A program made the position numbers and the translations under genes. 64,000 bases of DNA from a bacterium. Lineage in GTDB: Bacteria; Cyanobacteriota; Sericytochromatia; S15B-MN24; UBA4093. This document shows, one piece after another, positions 50,046 through 56,769 of the stretch (within the stretch, counting starts at the first letter, position 1; each line of letters starts with the position of its first letter). The DNA lies in contig JAGIBK010000007.1 in assembly GCA_017744355.1 (NCBI GenBank), positions 124,001 through 188,000 of the forward strand, read 5' to 3'. The notes beneath the pieces are model-generated. The model had not been told where the DNA came from, did not search any database, and was given only the letters and a program-made list of their open reading frames with translations.

Positions 50046-50647
50046 CAGCGGGGATCCTCCCAAAGGATGTCCTCGTCCTCGATGGTGAGGCTGCCCGAGG
50101 CGATGTCGAGGGCGGGCGAGACGCGGCCGTCGAAGGGCTTGTCCATGAGCTGGACGGGCACCGTGCGGACGCCGGGCGTTTGGTCGTTGGTGAGGGCCAC
50201 CTCGAGCGAGGAGCCTGCATCCACGCTGATCTTGTCGGCCTCGGAGAGCCCCGTCGCCTTGAAGGCGAAGGCCTTGAAGCGATAGGTGGTGTTCGGGCTC
50301 AGGCCGCTGAAGGTGAGCGGCGCGCTGAAGGAAGCAGGAGCGAGATCGTAGAGCTTGGGAAGGCCCTTGGCGTCCACTAGCGCGACCTCGGCGCCGTTCG
50401 AGACCTTGTAGAGCTGAACGACCACGTGGTTCACGTCGGTTGGCTTGTAGGGCTCCACGATGCTCGGATCGGGGGCCTGCACGGTGTAGCCGCCGGCTGC
50501 GAGCTGGGGCTTGACGGTGACTGCGAGGTTGCCGGCGGTGGCCAGGGCCTCAGTGGGGACCTTTGAGAGGGTTCCCAGGGGAACGTACACGCAGCCGGCC
50601 AGGGTCACGAGCCCCAGCGCAGCCATCCCCAGGCGCGTTGCTGTCAT
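50045..50647 (-). CDS. Single-module lipoprotein, first gene of surface operon III
   Basis: 200 residues. The ATG at 50647 follows GAGG by 9 bases; the longer open frame reads through the leader. MTATRLGMAALGLVTLAGC then VYVPLG, nearly the same as in operon II. Module: VTVKPQLAAGGYTVQAPD, TDVNHVVVQLYKVSNGAE, GLSPNTTYRFKAFAFKATGL, KISVDAGSSLEVALTNDQTP, VPVQLMDKPFDGRVSPAL. Confidence 0.8.
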   Translation of the reverse strand: MTATRLGMAALGLVTLAGCVYVPLGTLSKVPTEALATAGNLAVTVKPQLAAGGYTVQAPDPSIVEPYKPTDVNHVVVQLYKVSNGAEVALVDAKGLPKLYDLAPASFSAPLTFSGLSPNTTYRFKAFAFKATGLSEADKISVDAGSSLEVALTNDQTPGVRTVPVQLMDKPFDGRVSPALDIASGSLTIEDEDILWEDPR

Positions 50648-50840
50648 AAGGACAAACCTCCACAGTCGAAACCGGTCCGCAAAGGCGGACCGATGGCTTG
50701 CTAAAATGAGCGCTCTCCGCCCAAAAACGGACAAGCGTATTCTATTGTCGGAAGGTCATTTTTTCGATGAAGAAATCGTGAGGAATTCCCTGAAAAGCCT
50801 TGCTATGACTAAATTAGAGGGCTGGCCCCCAACCCCGATC
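50648..50840 (-). promoter_or_regulatory. Conserved leader/promoter region of surface operon III
   Basis: Matches 44809-45000 in blocks (CCTCCACAGTCGAAA, GGACAAGCGTATT, GATGAAGAAATCGTGA, GACTAAATTAGAGGGCTGGC). TAGAAT on the minus strand within the AGAATACGCTTGT block is the best -10 candidate. No conserved -35 was found, so an activator may be involved. Confidence 0.6.
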
Positions 50841-50861
50841 GCCGGGATTGGGGGCCAGCCC
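50819..50861. repeat. GGGCT..CCCCC hairpin upstream of surface operon III
   Basis: A long near-perfect inverted repeat with arms GGGCTGGCCCCCAA and complement, 172 bases upstream of the first gene. Confidence 0.7.
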
Positions 50862-50879
50862 CTAATCAAAAATGAGTGT

Positions 50880-50919
50880 CCAAAAGTCGTCCCCCTGACG
50901 TGAGGGGGACGACTTTTGG
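50880..50919 (-). terminator. trmB terminator
   Basis: A 17-bp perfect stem with a 6-base loop, 12 bases past the trmB stop on the minus strand, followed after 7 bases by TTTTTG. Confidence 0.85.
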
Positions 50920-50931
50920 AACGTGTCGTCG

Positions 50932-51552
50932 TCAGGCGTCCAGGGGGCGGCGGGCCACGAAGCCGTAGATCGGCAGGCCCTTGGAGAGAAAGCGCATCTC
51001 GAAGTCCGACTGCACCCGCTGGATGGGAACGCTCACTTCGATCTCGAAGCCGGCGCGGCGGAAGCGCTCCAGCGAGTAGGTGAACATGAGCTCGTGGTCG
51101 CTACGGAAGTGGAAGTACCCGCCAGGCTTGAGCCAGCGCTTGTAGCGCTCGACCAGGGTCGGGTTGGTCAGGCGGAAGCGATCGCCCTTGGCCCGGGGCC
51201 AGGGGTCGGGGAAGAGCATGGTGATGGCGTCCACCTCGCCCGCGGCGAAGGCCTCGTCCATCTCATAGCAGTCGCCCAAGAGGTAGCGGGTGTTGTCGAT
51301 CGAAAGCTCGTTGGCCCACCAGGTCCCCTTCAGGACGCGGTAGTACTTGCTCTCGAGGCCTACATGGTTGGTCTCGGGCTGATTCTTGGCCGTATGGGCC
51401 AGGTGGCGTCCCGAGCCCATGCCGACCTCCAGGTGGAGGGGGGCTTTGCGGCCGAAGACGTCAGCCCAGGTGGGCTGCTCGGTCTCGGGGTTGAAGGGCA
51501 GGACGCGCGGATCCTGCATGACGAGTTGCTTGGCAAGGCGTTTGGTTCTCAT
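50932..51552 (-). CDS. trmB: tRNA (guanine-N7-)-methyltransferase TrmB
   Basis: 206 residues. SAM-binding motif LHLEVGMGSGRHLAH, followed by NHVGLESKYYRVLK and the TrmB signature ITMLFPDPWPRAKGDRFRLT, then LKPGGYFHFRSDHELMFTY. It methylates G46 of tRNA. Its terminator is one of the strongest here. Monocistronic in appearance. Confidence 0.95.
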   Translation of the reverse strand: MRTKRLAKQLVMQDPRVLPFNPETEQPTWADVFGRKAPLHLEVGMGSGRHLAHTAKNQPETNHVGLESKYYRVLKGTWWANELSIDNTRYLLGDCYEMDEAFAAGEVDAITMLFPDPWPRAKGDRFRLTNPTLVERYKRWLKPGGYFHFRSDHELMFTYSLERFRRAGFEIEVSVPIQRVQSDFEMRFLSKGLPIYGFVARRPLDA

Positions 51553-51639
51553 AGCCTTCCAGCATAGCGCGAGAGCGGGTTGATCGTAAACGCCCGGAGC
51601 AGGTCACGACCTGCTCCGGGTGCTGCCGGCTCGCTGCGA

Positions 51640-51897
51640 TCATTCCTTGGTGCGCTTCTTGCCTCGTTCGATCAGGTCGTGGACCTTCTGGCCGCCCTTG
51701 TGGCCGATCTCGGCGTAGAATTCGGGGCCGTGGGTCTCGGAGGTCTTCTGACCGCCCTTGTGACCGATCTCGGCGTAGAATTCGTGGCCGTGAGTCTCGG
51801 CGGTCTTCTGGCCGCCCTTGCGGCCGGCTTCGCGAACGGTCATCCCCGCCTTCTCGACGGGCTGCTTGCCGGTGGTCGAACGTCTCTTCTCAGCCAT
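51640..51897 (-). CDS. KGG-repeat (GsiB-like) stress protein
   Basis: 85 residues. Three Gly-rich repeats of the KGG type: GRKGGQKTAETHGHEFYAEI, GHKGGQKTSETHGPEFYAEI and GHKGGQKVHDLIERG. The protein is small, charged and hydrophilic, like GsiB/Con-10 general-stress or desiccation proteins. AGGAGGAACG precedes the ATG. Function in protection is known of the family, not shown here. Confidence 0.9.
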   Translation of the reverse strand: MAEKRRSTTGKQPVEKAGMTVREAGRKGGQKTAETHGHEFYAEIGHKGGQKTSETHGPEFYAEIGHKGGQKVHDLIERGKKRTKE

Positions 51898-51991
51898 CGT
51901 TCCTCCTCCTGAGCAGGGGTCGCGCCGGGGGTGTTCCCCCCGCTGCGACTCTAGCCCTCGTCCAATGAGGAGGCAACGCCCGCTCTTGAGA

Positions 51992-52837
51992 CTAGACCGC
52001 CCACTTGCCGCCGCGAGCGAAGTGCTCGCGGGCGAGCAGGGCCTGGGCGGCCCCGGGACGCCAGTAGCGCTGGCGGCGGATGAGCTGCTCCATCCGGTAG
52101 AGGCGCTGGAGGGGGGCCACTGAGCGATACCTCCAGCACTCGGTGAGCGCCTGTTGCCAGAGTCCCTTGAGGTCCTCGCGGGCCTGGATGAAGTTGCCGA
52201 AGGAGAGATTGAGCGCCCAGTACCGGCGGAACTGAGCCTCGTCGCTCGGAGCCTCGCCCTGGTGGCAGCGCGCGTCGTAGTCCATCACGATCCAGTTGCC
52301 CGCTTGCAGGGCCTGGTAGGCCCAGCGCTTGTCGGCGCTGACGGCGTCGGAGTTCTCGAAGGCCCAGGTGCGCCAGGCATCGCGCCGAAAGGCCGCGTTG
52401 GCGAAGTTGAGGCCGTAGTCGGGAGCCGCCAGGAAGTCGAGCAGGTCCTGGGCGTACCAGGGGGCGCGGATCGAGACGCGCGAGGGGTCGAAGTCGCACC
52501 CCGAAACCGCCACCACCTGGGGGTTGGAGCCGAAGTGCCGGGTGAGCGCGAGCAGCCACTTGTCGTCGCGGGGCATCCAGCTGCCGTCCAGGGTCACGAC
52601 GAGCTCGGTCTGGCTGCGGGCGAAGGCCACGTTGAGCATGGCGCTCGTGCTGCTGCCCGTCGGGAACTCGAGCAGCGTGACGGGGTACTCTGCCTGGACG
52701 GCTTCGAGGTCGAGGGGCGGGCTGGTGCAGGCAAGCAGTACGTCGAGGTCGCGGACGCTCTGGGTGAAGAGGCGCTGGATCAGGGGCATGGCCTTGAAGG
52801 TGGGACGGTCGGAATAAACGACGATCGTAAGCTGCAT
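51992..52837 (-). CDS. Glycosyltransferase family 2-like protein
   Basis: 281 residues. GGAGGT lies 7 bases before the ATG at 52837. The N-terminal LTIVVYSDRPTFKAMPLIQR and DLDVLLACTSPP, then SSTSAMLNVAFARSQTELVV and TLDGSWMPRDDKWLL, fit the GT2 nucleotide-sugar-binding fold, with a D-G-S rather than D-D-D motif at the metal site, so activity is uncertain. The C-terminal half has many Trp/Arg residues (RRYWALNLSFGNFIQARED). The acceptor is unknown. Confidence 0.7.
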   Translation of the reverse strand: MQLTIVVYSDRPTFKAMPLIQRLFTQSVRDLDVLLACTSPPLDLEAVQAEYPVTLLEFPTGSSTSAMLNVAFARSQTELVVTLDGSWMPRDDKWLLALTRHFGSNPQVVAVSGCDFDPSRVSIRAPWYAQDLLDFLAAPDYGLNFANAAFRRDAWRTWAFENSDAVSADKRWAYQALQAGNWIVMDYDARCHQGEAPSDEAQFRRYWALNLSFGNFIQAREDLKGLWQQALTECWRYRSVAPLQRLYRMEQLIRRQRYWRPGAAQALLAREHFARGGKWAV

Positions 52838-52973
52838 GGCGCTACCTCCCCTCGTGGCATGACGGCGCATCCGGGTCGTGCCACCCATCATGAGCGGGGA
52901 AGCGAGGGTAATCGCTATGCGAGCTTAACGGAGGTTTTTAGTCAACTTCGACGAAAGGCGTGAGGGAGCCGCG

Positions 52974-53624
52974 TCAGCCCCCCAAAATATCGCGGGCCCG
53001 CTGGAGGTTCTTGATGTAGGCGTCATCGAGGCCGGGCTGGCGATCGGGGTGCATGAGCAGGGAGAGCTTGCGGAAGCGCTGGCGGATCTCGTCGAGGGTC
53101 GCCTCGTCGCTCAGGTGCATGACCCCAAGGGCCCAGCTGCGCGAACCCTCGATCCCGAGCCCACGCCGGGGGCCGAGCTGCGCGCCCTCTTGGTAGCCCT
53201 TGCGGCGGGCCTCGTCGAGCTGGGCCTGCATCCGCAGCTCGATGGTCCGCTCGCGATCGCGCATCAGGCGCTCGAAGGCGAGGCCCCGCTCTTCGGCTTC
53301 CTTGAGGGTCGCCTCGGCCCGGGTGGCCTCCCACTCGGCCTGCTTGCGCTCGAACTCCGCGGCGACGCGCGCCGTGACGAGGGTCTCCCACTCGGCGCGC
53401 TGGCGCTCGTGGGCGGTGGTCACACGCTGGGTCGCCGCCGCCTCACCCTCTTGGTAGGCTGCTTGTCGCTGCTCGGCCGCAAGGTGGCGACCGGCCGCGT
53501 GGCCGTCACGGTAGCCGGCCGCATGGGCTTCCGCCAGGCGACGGGCAATCTCGTCCGCGAGCTCGCCCAGCGGGGTCTGGGCGAGCCATTCGCGGATCGT
53601 ATCGGGGGTGGGCGCGTCGGTCAT
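52974..53624 (-). CDS. Protein with C-terminal J domain and long helical N-terminus
   Basis: 216 residues. The last 70 residues carry a J domain with the HPD motif (LSLLMHPDRQPGLDDAYIKN) preceded by DEATLDEIRQRFRKL. The N-terminal 140 residues are rich in Ala, Glu, Arg and Gln and are probably coiled coil. It should stimulate DnaK ATPase on a specific client. It follows the M3 peptidase gene by 6 bases, so the two form an operon. Confidence 0.82.
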   Translation of the reverse strand: MTDAPTPDTIREWLAQTPLGELADEIARRLAEAHAAGYRDGHAAGRHLAAEQRQAAYQEGEAAATQRVTTAHERQRAEWETLVTARVAAEFERKQAEWEATRAEATLKEAEERGLAFERLMRDRERTIELRMQAQLDEARRKGYQEGAQLGPRRGLGIEGSRSWALGVMHLSDEATLDEIRQRFRKLSLLMHPDRQPGLDDAYIKNLQRARDILGG

Positions 53625-53630
53625 CGGGGC

Positions 53631-55322
53631 CTAGTTCAGCTCCAGTTCGGCGGCGATCGCCTCGACCGCCGGCGCGAAGACCATGGGGTCGAAGGGCGAG
53701 ACGAGGCCCGCCGAGCGGAAGATGTCGAGCAGGGACTGGCTGCCGCCGATCCGGCACAGCTCCATGTAGGTGGCCATGGCCTGAGCGCGGTCCTTCTCGG
53801 CCATGCGCCAGAGCTGGAGGGCGGCGGATTCGGCGATCGCGTAGTCGATGTAGTAGAAGGGGTCGGCAAAGATGTGGGCCTGGCGCTTCCAGCGCACCGC
53901 CTTGTAGGCTTCGAGCCCCTCGAAGTCCACACCCGGCAGGTACTCGTCCCACAGGCGGTCCCACTCGGCGTCGCGCGCTTCTGGGGAATGCCCAGGATGC
54001 GCGTACACCCAATGTTGGAACGCGTCGACCACCGCAATGTAGGGCAGCATGGTGAGGGTGTCGATCAGCTTGAGCTTGCGGAACTTGCGGGCGTCTTCGG
54101 GGGCGAAGAAGGCGTCCAGCTCGTGGAGGGCCAGGAACTCCATGCCCATGGAGTGGATCTCGCAGGCCTCCATGCTCGGCCAGCGCAGCTCGAGGGGCAC
54201 GATCCAGCGGCTCTCCCAGCCCTGGAAGGCGTGACCCATCTCGTGGGTCAGGGTGCTGACGTCGTCCTCGTTGCCGGTGCTGTTGCAGAAGATGACGACC
54301 TGGTTGGTGTCGTCGAAGGAGGTGCAGAAGGCTCCGGGGCGCTTGCCGGGACGATTTTCGAGGTCGATCAGGCCTTCGGTGGCCATGCGCTTGAAGTGGC
54401 CGCCGAGCGTGGGGTGAAGGCGGTCGAAGAGCACCTGGGCCCGCTCGAACTGCTCGCCGATGGGGGCGACCCCGGGGGGCAGCGAGAGGCCGGGGAAGTA
54501 GGCCATGTTCCAGGGCTTCACGGTCGGCTGGCCGAGCATGGTGGCCTGCTTGGCGCGCAACTGCTTGAGCAGGGGCACGATGTGCCGCTTGATCCCCTCG
54601 CGGAAGGTCTCGACCTCGGCGGGGCCGTAGTCGAGCCGGCGCATGCGGCGGTAGCCGACCGGGATGAAGTTGGCCTCGCCCAGGTTCTCGGCCATCTGCT
54701 GGCGCAGGCCGGCGAGATCCGAGTAGATGCCGTGGAACTCGTCGCCGTGGGCGAAGGTCCAGGCAGCGATCGCCTCCCAGGCGGCCTTGCGCTTGGCCTC
54801 GTCCGGGTGGGTCAGGAGCGCGCCCGCTCGGCTCAGGGTCAGCGTCTCGCCGTCCACCTCGATCTCGGCGGTGCCGAGGGTGCGCTCGTAGCGGGTGGAA
54901 AGATCGGCCGCTTCGACGTTGAGCGGGATGTTGGGGGCGGCGAAGGCCTCGTGCTCGATCTGGAACTGGGAGAAGAGCAGCTTCCCGAAGCGCGCCTCCA
55001 GGTGGGGGCGGCTGGGGGATTCGAGCAGGGCCGCGCGGATGGCCGCGTCGTGCTCCTCGCCGACCGGGACGACTTCTTCGCGGATGACGCGGCTTGCCTC
55101 TTCGGCCTCGGCGTTGGAGACGTCCTGGGCCTCGGTGTAGACGCGGCGCGCATGCTCGCCCGAGATCAGGCACTTCAGCGAGTTCCAGCGCAGGTAGAAG
55201 GCCTCCCAGTCCGCGTCGCTCGCAAGCGTCCGCCGCTCCGCTTCGAGGCGTGCGTAGGCCGCGCGGACGAAGGCGGGCGTGAACTCGGTGGGGCGTTCAA
55301 AGGCGGTGTCGGTCGCAAGCAT
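53631..55322 (-). CDS. M3-family oligoendopeptidase
   Basis: 563 residues. The zinc motif HEMGHAFQGWESRWIVP is at H360/E361/H364, with the third ligand Glu expected in the SMEACEIHSMGMEFLALHEL region. The N-terminal domain is helical (AFVRAAYARLEAERRTLASD), and family motifs include NRPGKRPGAFCTSFDDTNQ. It hydrolyses oligopeptides in the cytoplasm (PepF/oligoendopeptidase F type). AAAGGA lies 11 bases before the ATG. Confidence 0.93.
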   Translation of the reverse strand: MLATDTAFERPTEFTPAFVRAAYARLEAERRTLASDADWEAFYLRWNSLKCLISGEHARRVYTEAQDVSNAEAEEASRVIREEVVPVGEEHDAAIRAALLESPSRPHLEARFGKLLFSQFQIEHEAFAAPNIPLNVEAADLSTRYERTLGTAEIEVDGETLTLSRAGALLTHPDEAKRKAAWEAIAAWTFAHGDEFHGIYSDLAGLRQQMAENLGEANFIPVGYRRMRRLDYGPAEVETFREGIKRHIVPLLKQLRAKQATMLGQPTVKPWNMAYFPGLSLPPGVAPIGEQFERAQVLFDRLHPTLGGHFKRMATEGLIDLENRPGKRPGAFCTSFDDTNQVVIFCNSTGNEDDVSTLTHEMGHAFQGWESRWIVPLELRWPSMEACEIHSMGMEFLALHELDAFFAPEDARKFRKLKLIDTLTMLPYIAVVDAFQHWVYAHPGHSPEARDAEWDRLWDEYLPGVDFEGLEAYKAVRWKRQAHIFADPFYYIDYAIAESAALQLWRMAEKDRAQAMATYMELCRIGGSQSLLDIFRSAGLVSPFDPMVFAPAVEAIAAELELN

Positions 55323-55528
55323 CGAGGGGAGTCCTTTCCGTACGGGGCGGCATGGCGCGCAAGGTGGATATTTTACCGCTGCGCGGCTGGTGGCGGCAAA
55401 CGATTCGTTAATCTTTACGTAACAGGCCGAACAAAGGTCGCAAGTTGGGGCCCTGATGGCCTATAATGGTTTCGTGACGCCATTCCTAATAGGCGCGCCC
55501 TGCGCGGACTTCCCAAGAGGGGAGAACC
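55323..55528. other. Intergenic region upstream of the leader peptide and 55690 gene
   Basis: 206 bases between the divergent M3 peptidase gene and a short open frame. Its main feature is a perfect TATAAT (55462-55467) in GGCCTATAATGG, the probable -10 box for the rightward transcript, with no good -35. A run TTAATCTTTACGTAACAG (about 55410) is AT-rich. No gene was seen. Confidence 0.55.
55462..55467 (+). promoter_or_regulatory. Candidate -10 box for the leader peptide/55690 transcript
   Basis: Perfect TATAAT; start site near 55474, giving a leader of about 215 bases before the 55690 gene and 55 before the short open frame. Confidence 0.5.
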
Positions 55529-55588
55529 GTGCCGATCTTTTTCATCCACACTGAAGTGGTGCGGCTGCTGAACATGGATACAATCTAG
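55529..55588 (+). CDS. Possible 19-residue leader peptide
   Basis: GTG start with AGAGGGGAG (55516-55524) 4 bases upstream, then 19 codons (MPIFFIHTEVVRLLNMDTI) to TAG at 55586-55588. A Shine-Dalgarno sequence this strong before so short a frame suggests that it is translated. It lies 101 bases before the start of the next gene and may be an attenuation or coupling leader. It could also be chance. Confidence 0.4.
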   Translation: MPIFFIHTEVVRLLNMDTI

Positions 55589-55689
55589 CTGAGATCGATC
55601 CCACCCGTCGCCGAGACCTGGTCGCGTTCGCCCGCACCCCCCGTTTCGCCAGTTGCCCTACCCGCAAGACAATATGTTGAGGAGGCCGT

Positions 55690-56118
55690 TTGAAGTTGAA
55701 GAGCAAAGAGCTACAGCCCGGGATGCTGGTCAAGGAGACCGACGCCGAAGGGCAGGCCCGCGTTTTCGTCGTGACCAAGCTGCTCGACCAGGACCGCTAC
55801 TGCGGCCATGACGTGTTCACTTGGGACGACTCGCTCGCCGAGGCCTGGACCGCCGAGCTCGCCGCCGAGCACCCCAACGTTCGCTACGTCGTGGCGGACA
55901 ACAAGCTTTGGTACGTCGAGGGTGAAAAGCGCACCCTGTGCATGACCCTGTTCGAACTCGAAGGCGTCAAGTACTGCGTCGGCACCAACCTCCAGACCAA
56001 CGAGGTCAGCTCGGCCGAGCCCTACGTCCCCTACGAAGAGCTCGGCAACAAGATCCGTCGTTCGATGGTCTTCTTCGACTACAACAAGTCGACCTGGGTC
56101 CTGCTCCCCTCGGAGTAG
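55690..56118 (+). CDS. Conserved-looking soluble protein of unknown function
   Basis: 142 residues, starting at TTG (55690) with GAGGAGG 4-5 bases upstream. No signal peptide or membrane segment. The N-terminus KLKSKELQPGMLVKETDAEG resembles the start of an OB- or KOW-type beta-barrel, and the rest (CGHDVFTWDDSLAEAWTAEL, VRYVVADNKLWYVEGEKRTL) is alpha/beta with three Cys residues. I do not recognise the family. The last 40 bases overlap the convergent DUF2726-like gene. Confidence 0.72.
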   Translation: MKLKSKELQPGMLVKETDAEGQARVFVVTKLLDQDRYCGHDVFTWDDSLAEAWTAELAAEHPNVRYVVADNKLWYVEGEKRTLCMTLFELEGVKYCVGTNLQTNEVSSAEPYVPYEELGNKIRRSMVFFDYNKSTWVLLPSE

Positions 56119-56684
56119 CGCGCCCCCAATCCAATCACCCAGGCGAGCACTTCCTCGGCGGCCACGTCGAGCGGCTCGCCGGGGATCAGGGAAAGCTTCA
56201 AGAGCGGGACGCCGGATTCGGCGATCGCGCTCTCTTTCATTTGGCGGTTCTCTTCTTCGAGGTAGTTGGCCTTGGTGCCGTTCTCGATGAGCAAGAGCCC
56301 CGCGGGGGCCAGGGTGTCGCGGTAGGCGAGCAGGAAGTCCACCGGCGCCTGGCGCATGCGGTGCCAGCCGGTGTGGGTGAGGCGGCCCGGGTCGAAGGCG
56401 CTCTCGAGGCGCGCCTTGGGGAAGATGACCAGGCCTTCGCGGGCGGCGAGCCCCTCCAGCAGCTTGAAGACCTCGGCCTGGGTCGCGTCCAAAAGCGCGG
56501 CCTTGGGGATGATGAGGGCCGGCAGGTCCTGGGCGACGAGGCCCCCTTCGGGGTCGCGCATGGCGGCGAGGCCGACCCAGATCAGGCCGATGATGATGAG
56601 GGCGCCGAGAATTCCGATAAGCATGGCGTAGGTCCAGATCCGGTGAGGATGGGGCACAGGGGCCGAAAGGCCCTTTATCAGCAT
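56079..56684 (-). CDS. DUF2726-like membrane-anchored protein
   Basis: 201 residues. One N-terminal membrane segment (MLIGILGALIIIGLIWVGLA) is followed by a soluble domain resembling DUF2726: LLDATQAEVFKLLEGLAARE, VIFPKARLESAF, AYRDTLAPAGLLLIENGTK and ESGVPLLKLSLIPGE. That family has a nuclease-like fold, but the usual catalytic DExK is not obvious here. Start uncertain: ATG at 56684 has no Shine-Dalgarno sequence, nor does the ATG at residue 21. Its start is preceded directly by half of the 62-bp element. Confidence 0.68.
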   Translation of the reverse strand: MLIKGLSAPVPHPHRIWTYAMLIGILGALIIIGLIWVGLAAMRDPEGGLVAQDLPALIIPKAALLDATQAEVFKLLEGLAAREGLVIFPKARLESAFDPGRLTHTGWHRMRQAPVDFLLAYRDTLAPAGLLLIENGTKANYLEEENRQMKESAIAESGVPLLKLSLIPGEPLDVAAEEVLAWVIGLGARYSEGSRTQVDLL

Positions 56685-56686
56685 CC

Positions 56687-56733
56687 AACAAAACCAGGCC
56701 GGTGTCGAGCTTTGCCCGCAATGGGCCTACAAT
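56687..56733 (-). repeat. Partial copy of the 62-bp element (upstream of the DUF2726-like gene)
   Basis: On the minus strand the end reads GGCCTGGTTTTGTT, the same as the constant end of the full copies, 2 bases before the ATG. A short GGCCCATTGCGGGC stem replaces the central stem and the far arm is absent. Confidence 0.55.
56728..56733 (+). promoter_or_regulatory. Candidate -10 box of the ABC transporter gene
   Basis: TACAAT, 37 bases before the TTG start of the ABC transporter gene. No clear -35. It overlaps the partial 62-bp element on the other strand. Confidence 0.5.
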
Positions 56734-56769
56734 ACCCTTTGGCGCAAGGCACGACGAAAGGACGAGGCG

